Origin: Arthrobacter sp. V1I7
Lineage (GTDB): Bacteria > Actinomycetota > Actinomycetes > Actinomycetales > Micrococcaceae
Assembly (NCBI RefSeq): GCF_030817015.1
Contig: NZ_JAUSYS010000001.1
Coordinates: 992,001-1,056,000 of the forward strand
Length of the DNA: 64,000 nt
Direction: 5' to 3'
Below the pieces are notes generated by a model. That model was given only the letters and a program-made list of their open reading frames with translations. It did no database searches and was not told the DNA's origin. The translations under genes and the position numbers were made by a program. Positions 16,607-24,155 of this stretch are shown here, piece after piece. Position 1 is the stretch's first letter. The number at the start of each line of letters is the position of its first letter.

Positions 16607-18535
16607 ATGTCTGAAACCACCACCAACACCGCGGTAGCCACTGCATCGCGCAGTGATCTGCGCAACGTCGCGATCGTGGCCCACGTTGACCACGGCAAGA
16701 CCACTCTGGTCGACGCCATGCTCAAGCAGACCAACTCCTTTGCCGCCCACAACCACCTCGAAGACCGGGTCATGGACTCCGGCGACCTCGAGCGGGAAAA
16801 GGGCATCACCATCCTGGCCAAGAACACCACGGTGGCCTACAACGGTCCGTCCTCCAAGGGCGAGACCATCACGATCAATGTCATCGACACCCCGGGCCAC
16901 GCGGACTTCGGCGGCGAGGTCGAGCGCGGCCTGTCCATGGTCGACGGCGTCGTCCTCCTCGTCGACGCATCTGAGGGCCCGCTGCCCCAGACCCGCTTCG
17001 TGCTGCGCAAGGCCCTCGCCGCGCACCTGCCGGTGATCCTCCTGGTCAACAAGACCGACCGTCCCGACGCGCGGATCGAAGAAGTTGTACACGAGTCCAT
17101 GGACCTGCTCCTGGGCCTGGCCTCCGACCTGGCCGACGAAGTTCCGGACCTGGACCTGGACAAGATCCTCAACGTTCCCGTCGTCTACGCCGCCGCCAAG
17201 GTCGGCCGCGCCTCCCTCCAGCAGCCGGCCGACGGCTCCGCTCCGGAGAATGAGGACCTCGAGCCGCTGTTCCAGGCCATCATCGAGCACATCCCGGCAC
17301 CGACGTACAACCCGGACGGCGTCCTCCAGGCCCACGTCACCAACCTCGACGCCTCCCCGTTCCTCGGCCGCCTCGCGCTGCTGCGTATCTACAACGGCAC
17401 CCTGCGCAAGGGCCAGACCGTCGCCTGGGCCCGGGCCAACGGTGAACTGAAGAACGTCAAGATTACCGAACTGCTGGCCACCAAGGCCCTGGACCGCGTC
17501 CCGACCGAGTCCGCAGGCCCCGGTGAGATCGTCGCCGTCGCCGGCATCGAGGAGATCACCATCGGTGAGACCCTGACCGACGTCGACAACCCGCAGCCGC
17601 TGCCGCTGATCACGGTTGACGATCCGGCCATCTCCATGACCATCGGTATCAACACCTCGCCGCTGGCCGGCCGGGTCAAGGGCGCCAAGGTCACGGCCCG
17701 CCAGGTCAAGGACCGCCTGGACAAGGAACTGATCGGTAACGTCTCCATCAAGGTGCTCCCCACCGAGCGTCCGGATGCCTGGGAAGTCCAGGGCCGTGGC
17801 GAGCTCGCGCTGGCCATCCTGGTTGAGCAGATGCGCCGCGAAGGCTTCGAGCTGACCGTCGGCAAGCCGCAGGTTGTCACCAAGACCATTGATGGCAAGA
17901 TCCACGAGCCGATGGAGCACATGACCATCGACGTGCCCGAAGAGTACCTCGGTGCCGTCACGCAGCTCATGGCCGCCCGCAAGGGTCGCATGACCAACAT
18001 GGCGAACCATGGCACCGGCTGGTGCCGGATGGAATTCATCGTTCCGGCCCGCGGCCTGATCGGTTTCCGCACCAAGTTCCTCACGGACACCCGTGGCGCC
18101 GGCATCGCGGCCTCCATCTCCGAGGGCTACGAGCCCTGGGCCGGCCCGATCGAGTACCGCACCAACGGCTCGATGATCGCGGACCGCGCCGGTGTTGTGA
18201 CGCCGTTCGCCATGATCAACCTGCAGGAGCGCGGCTCCTTCTTCGTCCGCCCCACCTCCGAGGTTTACGAAGGCCAGATCGTCGGCGAGAACTCCCGCGC
18301 GGACGACATGGACGTCAACATCACCAAGGAAAAGAAGCTCACCAACATGCGTGCCGCTTCCTCCGACACCTTCGAGAACCTGACGCCGCCGCGCGACCTG
18401 ACCCTCGAAGAGTCCCTCGAATTCGCCCGCGAAGACGAGTGTGTCGAGGTCACCCCGGAATCGATCCGCATCCGGAAGCTCATCCTGGACGTCAACCAGC
18501 GCGCCAAGTCCAACCGGGCACGCGCGAAGGCCTAG
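16607..18535 (+). CDS. typA: Translational GTPase TypA/BipA
   Basis: A 642-residue ribosome-associated GTPase. The G domain shows G1 AHVDHGKTTL (about residues 25-34), the switch I region EREKGITI, G3 DTPGHADFGGEVERGL and G4 NKTDRPDAR. It is followed by EF-Tu domain-2-like, EF-G C-terminal and TypA-specific C-terminal domains (GRMTNMANHGTGWCRMEF, REDECVEVTPESIRIRK). Length and domain order are standard. TypA acts at the ribosome in stress and low-temperature adaptation. A strong hairpin terminator follows 41 bp after the stop, overlapping the next reading frame. Confidence 0.97.
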   Translation: MSETTTNTAVATASRSDLRNVAIVAHVDHGKTTLVDAMLKQTNSFAAHNHLEDRVMDSGDLEREKGITILAKNTTVAYNGPSSKGETITINVIDTPGHADFGGEVERGLSMVDGVVLLVDASEGPLPQTRFVLRKALAAHLPVILLVNKTDRPDARIEEVVHESMDLLLGLASDLADEVPDLDLDKILNVPVVYAAAKVGRASLQQPADGSAPENEDLEPLFQAIIEHIPAPTYNPDGVLQAHVTNLDASPFLGRLALLRIYNGTLRKGQTVAWARANGELKNVKITELLATKALDRVPTESAGPGEIVAVAGIEEITIGETLTDVDNPQPLPLITVDDPAISMTIGINTSPLAGRVKGAKVTARQVKDRLDKELIGNVSIKVLPTERPDAWEVQGRGELALAILVEQMRREGFELTVGKPQVVTKTIDGKIHEPMEHMTIDVPEEYLGAVTQLMAARKGRMTNMANHGTGWCRMEFIVPARGLIGFRTKFLTDTRGAGIAASISEGYEPWAGPIEYRTNGSMIADRAGVVTPFAMINLQERGSFFVRPTSEVYEGQIVGENSRADDMDVNITKEKKLTNMRAASSDTFENLTPPRDLTLEESLEFAREDECVEVTPESIRIRKLILDVNQRAKSNRARAKA

Positions 18536-18568
18536 TCCTGACTTCCTAGCCTCGGCAACGGATCATTT

Positions 18569-18946
18569 GTGAATAGAAGAGCTGCCGGTATGGCAGGCGG
18601 CCTGGCCGCCGCCGTACCGGCAGCTCTTTTTGTTGCCGCGGCTGGCACGGCCCTGCACCGGCAGGGTCTGGTGCTTGCCGGCGTCGACGTCCCCTGGGGT
18701 GCCGTTGCCGCGCTTGTGCTGCTCGGTTCGGCCCAGCTGTGGCTCGGGGCCGCTTTCCGTTCCATCGTCCCGACGGCCGTCTGCGGGGTACTCTGCTACG
18801 CCCTCACCGGCTGGTGGTCCACCGTGGAAAACGGCAAACGACTCGTAATCGCCGACACTCCGGGCAATCTCTGGATCTTCGGCAGCGCGGCGGTCACTCT
18901 CGTGATGCTCGCCTGGTGCCGGAGGTACCGCCCCGGGCAGGCGTAA
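18569..18946 (+). CDS. Small membrane protein, DUF6113-like
   Basis: A 125-residue protein from a GTG at 18569 with three to four hydrophobic segments (LAAAVPAALFVAAAGTAL, WGAVAALVLLGSAQLWLGAA, IVPTAVCGVLCYALTGWW, LWIFGSAAVTLVMLAW) and a basic tail CRRYRPG. It resembles small integral membrane proteins found after typA in related bacteria, but I know no function. No good ribosome-binding site is visible. The first 20 codons coincide with a terminator-like hairpin; an internal ATG at 18590 lies in the hairpin loop region. Expression may therefore need read-through or a start downstream. Confidence 0.6.
   Translation: MNRRAAGMAGGLAAAVPAALFVAAAGTALHRQGLVLAGVDVPWGAVAALVLLGSAQLWLGAAFRSIVPTAVCGVLCYALTGWWSTVENGKRLVIADTPGNLWIFGSAAVTLVMLAWCRRYRPGQA
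18577..18631 (+). terminator. Strong terminator hairpin after typA, inside the next ORF
   Basis: A perfect 14-bp stem, AAGAGCTGCCGGTA (18577-18590) paired with TACCGGCAGCTCTT (18615-18628). The 24-nt loop contains a further GCGGCC/GGCCGC helix. TTTTT follows at 18627-18631. It is 41 bp beyond the typA stop and has all features of an intrinsic terminator, but it also lies within codons 3-21 of the membrane-protein ORF. Confidence 0.8.
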
Positions 18947-18972
18947 CATCCGGTCCGTGCACAACCCTCCCC

Positions 18973-19055
18973 GCGGGACATGCTCATTCTTCCCTGGCGG
19001 TTCTGCGGGACATGCTCATTCTTCCGGCGGTTCCGCGGGACATGCTCATTCTTCG
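18973..19055 (+). repeat. Three tandem 30-32 bp repeats with GGACATGCTCATTCTTC core
   Basis: GCGGGACATGCTCATTCTTC begins at 18973, 19005 and 19035, separated by short GC-rich linkers (GGCGGTT). The 282-bp region 18947-19228 before the AbiEi-type gene also contains GGCACTATGTCCAT at 19076-19089, a CCGGTG/CACCGG dyad at 19092-19108 and a small ACGCGCA/TGCGCGT hairpin at 19134-19151. The GGACAT theme recurs in the array downstream of the gene. Function unknown. Confidence 0.8.
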
Positions 19056-19228
19056 TGGCCACGGCCGGGCATAATGGCACTATGTCCATCGCCGGTGTCC
19101 GCCACCGGACATGCCCGCTTCTGACCGTGGGATACGCGCATTTCTGCGCGTTCGGTGGGGCATGCGCTTGTGCACATAGCTGAACAGGCCTCTGTGCTAA
19201 CCGACGTCTGCGGCGCCACCATATCCAC

Positions 19229-20038
19229 ATGGCCCAGATCACCGAAGTGCTTTCAAATTACGACGGCGTAGCACGCGCCAAACACCTCGCTGCCGCCGGG
19301 GTCTCCGACTTCCAGCTCAAGGCCGCCTTGGCCAGCGGAGCAGTTTCCCGGGTCGCCCCGGGCGTTTACGCTGTCCCCGGCGCCGACGAGCAGCTCACCT
19401 CCATCCGGTCGTTGCCAGCCGAGCCGACGTGCGTCACAAAGGCGCAGCTTCAAGGTCTCTGGGTGCTGGAACCGCCGCAACACCCGCATATTGCACTCAC
19501 CCACAGCCGCAACTACCCGGGTTTCATATGCCACCGGTCCGCCGCGCCGCCCACGCTGCTGGACACGGTCGTCCAAAGCCTGCGCTGTCTGCCGGAACTC
19601 GACGGCCTCGTCGTTGCGGAATCCGCCGTCGTTTTGAAGGGCGTGCCGGTATCGGCGCTGCGACAACGGCTATCGGGCCGCAACGATGCTCGGGAGCGGC
19701 GGATCGTTGCCGGAATCGTGCCGCAATCCCAATCCATCATCGAATGCATGGCAAGGTACCTGCTCCGCAGGGCGGGGTTCCACGTTGAATCCCAGGTCAA
19801 TGTTCCTGGCATGGGCCATCTGGATCTGATGGTGGACGGCAGGCTCGGCATCGAAACTGATGGGGCAGGATTCCACATGGACAGGGCGAGCTTCGAGGAA
19901 GACCGGCGGCGGTGGAACATGACGACCCGGCGCGGCATCCCGACCCTTGTCGTCAGCTATCCCTTGCTCCGCAACCGGCCCGATGAGTTCATCGCGATGG
20001 TCCGCGCCGCCCTGAACAAGCTTCCCTCCGCCGCCTAA
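19229..20038 (+). CDS. AbiEi-like winged-helix protein with PD-(D/E)XK (DUF559-like) domain
   Basis: A 269-residue protein with two parts. Residues 1-55 resemble the N-terminal winged-helix domain of AbiEi-type proteins (GVARAKHLAAAGVSDFQLKA, then SGAVSRVAPGVYAVPG). Residues about 165-265 look like a Vsr/DUF559-type PD-(D/E)XK nuclease fold: Glu in SIIECMARYLL, Asp in GHLDLMVDGRLGIETDG with the following Glu-x-Asp, then FEEDRRRWNMTTRRGI and a hydrophobic strand PTLVVSYP. Such proteins are common in actinobacteria and often annotated as type IV antitoxin-like, but no AbiEii-type toxin gene is adjacent. It is isolated, and flanked on both sides by repeats rich in GGACAT. Whether it cuts DNA is unknown. 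Confidence 0.75.
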   Translation: MAQITEVLSNYDGVARAKHLAAAGVSDFQLKAALASGAVSRVAPGVYAVPGADEQLTSIRSLPAEPTCVTKAQLQGLWVLEPPQHPHIALTHSRNYPGFICHRSAAPPTLLDTVVQSLRCLPELDGLVVAESAVVLKGVPVSALRQRLSGRNDARERRIVAGIVPQSQSIIECMARYLLRRAGFHVESQVNVPGMGHLDLMVDGRLGIETDGAGFHMDRASFEEDRRRWNMTTRRGIPTLVVSYPLLRNRPDEFIAMVRAALNKLPSAA

Positions 20039-20180
20039 GACTGAGCACGCTCTCTTCCCCACCTAAGGCCGGACATTTCCCCTTGATAGACGATATGAAC
20101 CCGCGCGACCTGCCCGGCCTTCAGAGCAAAGCATGGACATGTCCCAGGCTGCCGCACTCGGCCGATGAGCCCGCGCTCCC

Positions 20181-20630
20181 GCCCAGCAATGGACATAGTG
20201 CCTATATGTCCATTGGCGCGGCCAAGGGGAGGGCTTGTCCACTGGGCAGGTCTGGACGCGACAAGAACCGGGCGGCCCACGGGAGGGCATGTCCCGCGGC
20301 TCCGCCCAGCAATGGACATAGTGCCTATAGGTCCATTGGTGCGGCCAAGGGGAGGGCATGTCCACTGGTCAGGTCTGGACGCGACAAAAACCGGGCGGCC
20401 CAGGGGAGGGCATGTCCCGCGGCTCCGCCCAGCAATGGACATAGTGCCTATAGGTCCATTGGTGCGGCCAAGGGGAGGGCATGTCCACTGGTCAGGTCTG
20501 GACGCGACAAAAACCGGGCGGCCCAGGGGAGGGCATGTCCCGCGGCTCCGCCCAGCAATGGACATAGTGCCTATAGGTCCATTGGTGCGGCCAAGGGGAG
20601 GGCATGTCCACTGGTCAGGTCTGGTCAGGA
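20181..20630 (+). repeat. Tandem array of a 123-bp unit, about 3.6 copies
   Basis: Units start with GCCCAGCAATGGACATAGTG at 20181, 20304, 20427 and 20550; spacing is exactly 123 bp, and the last copy ends near 20630. Copies 2 and 3 are nearly identical and copy 1 differs at a few bases. Each unit contains a dyad (AATGGACATA, 7-nt loop, TATGTCCATT; perfect in copy 1, one mismatch later) plus GGCATGTCC boxes. A perfect palindrome GGACATGTCC sits at 20135-20144 before the array. The unit is divisible by three, so long open frames run through it on both strands; I do not believe they are genes. The 623-bp interval 20039-20661 holds no other feature. Confidence 0.92.
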
Positions 20631-20661
20631 CAGGCCGGGCCGTAGCAGGGCCCCTGGCGGG

Positions 20662-20904
20662 TCAGGTTTGCCGTGGGTTGCGGCGAGGAGGCGCGGGCGG
20701 GACTTCCTTGGCCGCGACTACGCGGGCCAGCGGAATAACCACGTCCTGGCGCCGGGTGCGGACGGTGCAAGCCCCCTCGCCGAGTCCCACCAGTTCGCCG
20801 AGCGCGTCCGTCAGGCCGCCCTCGATCCGGTACCTGACCACGACGCGGGTGCCAATTGGGGCACCGGAAAGGAATTGCTGCGGCGGGGGCATGGGCTGGC
20901 TCAC
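20662..20904 (-). CDS. Small SH3-like protein related to the N-terminus of Rv0428c-type acetyltransferases
   Basis: An 80-residue protein from a GTG at 20904. The core GTRVVVRYRIEGGLTDALGE followed by TVRTRRQDVVIPLARVVAAKEVPPAPPRR resembles the small SH3-like domain found at the N-terminus of actinobacterial GNAT proteins of the Rv0428c type. The acetyltransferase domain itself is absent, so it is either a stand-alone adaptor or a truncated gene. It is divergent from the ferredoxin gene and borders the 123-bp repeat array. The enzyme activity implied by family names should not be assumed. Confidence 0.65.
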   Translation of the reverse strand: MSQPMPPPQQFLSGAPIGTRVVVRYRIEGGLTDALGELVGLGEGACTVRTRRQDVVIPLARVVAAKEVPPAPPRRNPRQT

Positions 20905-21071
20905 TAGTTCATACTAGGACCAGTTCCGGCACCCGCCCGGGCTTCTGTGACGCCCGGCTAGGTTCGCGGGAACCCACAGGGAGATAATAGGCTCAGAAGT
21001 CAGCAGCCCGGCGCTCAGGCCGGGAGCAACATCCGGCCGGTCGCCGGACCCAACGTGGAGAGGCCAGGGAC

Positions 21072-21398
21072 GTGACGTACGTAATCGCGCAGCCGTGTGT
21101 AGATGTCAAGGACAAGGCATGTATTGAAGAATGCCCCGTCGATTGCATCTATGAGGGTGAGCGTTCGCTGTACATCCACCCGGACGAATGCGTGGACTGC
21201 GGTGCCTGTGAGCCGGTCTGCCCCGTGGAGGCGATCTACTACGAGGACGACACCCCCGAGGAGTGGGCCGACTACTACAAGGCCAACGTTGAATTCTTCG
21301 ACGACCTGGGATCCCCGGGCGGGGCCGCAAAGGTCGGCAACACCCACACCGACCATCCGATGATCGCCGCCCTCCCGCTGCAGAACCAAGAGAGCTAG
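21072..21398 (+). CDS. fdxA: Ferredoxin, 7Fe type (FdxA)
   Basis: A 108-residue ferredoxin with two iron-sulfur cluster motifs: Cys9, 17, 21 and 25 in PCVDVKDKACIEECPVDC and Cys40, 43, 46 and 50 in CVDCGACEPVCPVEAIYY. This is the pattern of mycobacterial and streptomycete seven-iron ferredoxins carrying one [3Fe-4S] and one [4Fe-4S] cluster. It is a small cytoplasmic electron carrier. The start is GTG, with GGAGAGG and AGGGA upstream. It lies 11 bp before dapC and is probably cotranscribed, a frequent actinobacterial arrangement. Confidence 0.95.
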   Translation: MTYVIAQPCVDVKDKACIEECPVDCIYEGERSLYIHPDECVDCGACEPVCPVEAIYYEDDTPEEWADYYKANVEFFDDLGSPGGAAKVGNTHTDHPMIAALPLQNQES

Positions 21399-21409
21399 GC
21401 GGCGCTTCG

Positions 21410-22558
21410 GTGACATCCGCGCTGCGCAGTTTCGGCCTCAGCCTGCCCGACTACCCGTGGGAGGCAATGGCGCCGTACCTCGCCAGGGCAGCCGGACACC
21501 CCGATGGAGTGGCCAACCTCTCCATTGGGACACCGGTGGATCCGACGCCCGAGGTCGTGCAGGAGGCCCTTCGGGCCGCGGCCAACGCCCCCGGCTACCC
21601 CACGGTCCACGGCACCCCGGCACTTCGGGAGGCCATCGCGGCCTGGTTTGGGCGCCGTCGCGGCGTCCCCGGCCTGGATCCGCAGAACATCATGCCCACG
21701 CTGGGATCCAAGGAACTCGTGGCCTGGCTGCCGTTCCTGCTGGGACTGAAACCGGGCGACGTCGTCGTCCGGCCCACCGTCGCGTATCCCACCTACGACA
21801 TCGGTGCCACCTTCGCCGGCGCCGAGCACATTGCCGCGGACGACCTTGACGAACTCGACGCCGCGACCCGGGCCCGCGTGCGCCTGGTCTGGGTCAATTC
21901 CCCGGCCAACCCCACCGGCAGCGTGCGGGACACCGCATCACTCCGCCGCATCGTGGCGCAGGCCCGCGATCTCGGCGCCGTGGTCGCCTCGGACGAATGC
22001 TACGCGGAACTCGGCTGGGGCGAATGGGATCTCCAGCGCGGAGGCTCCGCGGTGCCGAGCATCCTCGATCCGGAGGTGGCCGAGGGTTCCCATGAAGGCC
22101 TGCTGGCCGTCTACTCCTTGAGCAAGCAGTCCAACCTTGCCGGCTACCGCGCCGCTTTTGTCGCCGGAGACCCCGCCATCATGGCGAACCTGGTCAACAG
22201 CCGCAAACACGCCGGCATGATCGTGCCCTATCCGGTCCAGGAGGCCATGCGCGCGGCCCTGGGCGATGATGCGCACGTCCAGCACCAGAAGGATCTGTAC
22301 CGTGGCCGCCGTGAGCGGATCGTGCCGGCACTGCAGGGCTTCGGACTGACGATCCAGGAATCCCGGGCCGGGCTCTACCTGTGGGCCACCGCGGGGGAGG
22401 ACACCTGGCGCACGGTGAGCCGTCTCGCGGACCGGGGGATCGTCGTCGGGCCCGGCGTCTTCTACGGCGACGCCGGCGACGGGTTCATCAGGGTCGCTCT
22501 GACGGCCACGGATGAGCGGATCGACGCCGCCGCCGCACGGCTGGCCCTGGGACCGTAA
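21410..22558 (+). CDS. dapC: Succinyldiaminopimelate transaminase
   Basis: A 382-residue fold-type I PLP aminotransferase. Landmarks are LSIGTPVDPTPEVVQEAL near the N-terminus, GYPTVHGTPALREAIAAWF, the conserved NSPANPTGSV and DECYAELGW, and the Schiff-base lysine region YSLSKQSNLAGYRAAF. It converts N-succinyl-2-amino-6-ketopimelate to N-succinyl-LL-diaminopimelate in lysine and peptidoglycan precursor synthesis. The neighbouring fdxA is the usual partner, and dapD and dapE lie 5-6 kb away in this window, so the succinylase branch is complete except for dapA, dapB and dapF. The start is GTG. Confidence 0.93.
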   Translation: MTSALRSFGLSLPDYPWEAMAPYLARAAGHPDGVANLSIGTPVDPTPEVVQEALRAAANAPGYPTVHGTPALREAIAAWFGRRRGVPGLDPQNIMPTLGSKELVAWLPFLLGLKPGDVVVRPTVAYPTYDIGATFAGAEHIAADDLDELDAATRARVRLVWVNSPANPTGSVRDTASLRRIVAQARDLGAVVASDECYAELGWGEWDLQRGGSAVPSILDPEVAEGSHEGLLAVYSLSKQSNLAGYRAAFVAGDPAIMANLVNSRKHAGMIVPYPVQEAMRAALGDDAHVQHQKDLYRGRRERIVPALQGFGLTIQESRAGLYLWATAGEDTWRTVSRLADRGIVVGPGVFYGDAGDGFIRVALTATDERIDAAAARLALGP

Positions 22559-22785
22559 CAATGCTGTGACGCGTGCCACAACGGGCGCATTTTCGGCCGC
22601 TCCGGGACGTCCCGGATTAGTAGCGACCGCGAACTGAAGGTAGTTTTTAACTGACTATCAATGGTGGCTTTCCACAAGAAGGCAGTCCGGCCGTTGGAAT
22701 CCGTCTCCGTACGGTTCCGTGGGCGGCTTCACCAGAAGTTGGACCAGCTTTCTACAGAGGCCCCGATGCCTCATGAGGAGACTCC

Positions 22786-24069
22786 ATGACTGAGACCACC
22801 AGCGCAACCCTGCGCCATGCCGGAGGCGAGCTCGAACTCCCGCGCATCAAGGTTGTAGAAGGAAACGAGGGCTACGACGTTTCCAAGCTGCTGAAGCAGA
22901 CCGGCGCCGTTGCCTTTGACCCCGGCTTCATGAACACCGCGGCCACGACGTCCGCCATCACCTACATCGACGGTGACGCGGGAATCCTGCGTTACCGCGG
23001 TTACCCGATCGAGCAGCTCGCGCAGCACTCCAGTTTCCTGGAAGTTTCCTACCTGCTGATCTACGGCAACCTGCCGACCGCCACCGAGCTGGAAGCGTTT
23101 GACCAGCGGATCCGCCACCACACCCTGCTGCACGAAGAGCTCAAGGGCTTCTTCAGCGGCTTCCCGCGGGACGCCCACCCGATGCCAGTGCTGTCCTCGG
23201 CCGTGTCGGCTCTCTCGACCTTCTACCAGGACTCGCTGGACCCGTTCAACGCCGAGCAGGTGGAGGTCTCCACCTACCGCCTGCTGGCCAAGATGCCGGT
23301 TATCGCCGCCTACGCCCTGAAGAAGAGCATCGGCCAGCCCATGCTCTACCCGGACAACTCCCACAACCTCGTGGAGAACTTCCTGCGGCTGAGCTTCGGC
23401 CTCCCGGCCGAGCAGTACGAGGTGGACCCGGTCGTCGCCAAGGCACTGGACCTCCTGCTCATCCTGCACGCGGACCACGAGCAGAACTGCTCCACCTCCA
23501 CGGTCCGGCTGGTGGGTTCCTCCAACGCCAACCTGTTCGCCTCCGTCTCCGCCGGTATCAACGCCCTCTTCGGCCCCGCCCACGGCGGCGCCAACGAGGC
23601 CGTGCTGAAGATGCTGCGCCAGATCCAGGCCGACGGCACCAAGCCCGAGGACTACATGGAGAAGGTCAAGAACAAGGAAGACGGCGTCCGCCTGATGGGC
23701 TTCGGACACCGCGTCTACAAGAACTACGATCCGCGCGCCAAGATCGTCAAGGCCACGGCGCACGAGATCCTCAGCAAGCTCGGCGGCAACGACCAACTGC
23801 TGGACATCGCCATGCGGCTGGAGGAGAAGGCCCTGAGTGATGACTACTTCATCCAGCGCAAGCTCTACCCGAACGTGGACTTCTACACCGGCCTGATCTA
23901 CAAGGCCATGGGCTTCCCGGAGAAGATGTTCACCGTGCTGTTCGCGATCGGCCGCCTGCCGGGCTGGATCGCCCAGTGGCGCGAGATGATCAGCGACCCC
24001 AACACCAAGATCGGCCGCCCGCGGCAGCTGTACGTCGGTGAGCCGGAGCGCAACTACCCCTCGGTGTAG
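22786..24069 (+). CDS. gltA: Citrate synthase
   Basis: A 427-residue type II citrate synthase. It condenses acetyl-CoA and oxaloacetate at the entry of the TCA cycle. Visible active-site landmarks are DHEQNCSTSTVRLVGSS (His of the substrate site), GPAHGGANEAVL and GFGHRVYKNYDPRA, with catalytic Asp in VDFYTGLIYKAMGFP. N-terminal beta-rich residues (GGELELPRIKVVEGNEGYDV) are typical of the hexameric bacterial form. The ATG has AGGAG about 7 bases upstream. The 227-bp leader shows no motif I can name. A long hairpin follows between it and the convergent galE. Confidence 0.97.
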   Translation: MTETTSATLRHAGGELELPRIKVVEGNEGYDVSKLLKQTGAVAFDPGFMNTAATTSAITYIDGDAGILRYRGYPIEQLAQHSSFLEVSYLLIYGNLPTATELEAFDQRIRHHTLLHEELKGFFSGFPRDAHPMPVLSSAVSALSTFYQDSLDPFNAEQVEVSTYRLLAKMPVIAAYALKKSIGQPMLYPDNSHNLVENFLRLSFGLPAEQYEVDPVVAKALDLLLILHADHEQNCSTSTVRLVGSSNANLFASVSAGINALFGPAHGGANEAVLKMLRQIQADGTKPEDYMEKVKNKEDGVRLMGFGHRVYKNYDPRAKIVKATAHEILSKLGGNDQLLDIAMRLEEKALSDDYFIQRKLYPNVDFYTGLIYKAMGFPEKMFTVLFAIGRLPGWIAQWREMISDPNTKIGRPRQLYVGEPERNYPSV

Positions 24070-24090
24070 TGCACTAAAGACCACAGCAGT

Positions 24091-24136
24091 ACGACGCCGG
24101 CCGCGCACCTCAGCTGAGGAGCGCGGCCGGCGTCGT
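24091..24136. terminator. Hairpin between convergent gltA and galE
   Basis: ACGACGCCGGCCGCGC (24091-24106) pairs perfectly with 24121-24136, and the helix can be extended by CAGCA/TGCTG with a bulge. The 14-nt loop contains the palindrome CTCAGCTGAG. There is no strong T-tract on either side, so it may be a bidirectional or factor-assisted terminator. Confidence 0.6.
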
Positions 24137-24155
24137 GCTGTCCGCGGTGGATCGG

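Noticed and set aside
16373..18010. Long minus-strand ORF opposite typA (545 residues)
   Set aside because: It is antisense to a well-supported gene, lacks any recognisable domain and has the biased composition of a GC-rich shadow frame. Similar shadows opposite other genes were rejected too.
20035..20565. 176-residue minus-strand ORF with repeated MSIAGRSRGTCPPLGRP-type units, and matching plus-strand repeat ORFs
   Set aside because: It is a by-product of the 123-bp tandem array whose length is divisible by three. The same DNA gives similarly open frames on the other strand, and no ribosome site or domain is visible.
20181..20630. CRISPR array
   Set aside because: Units are contiguous, 123 bp and nearly identical, with no variable spacers and no cas genes nearby.
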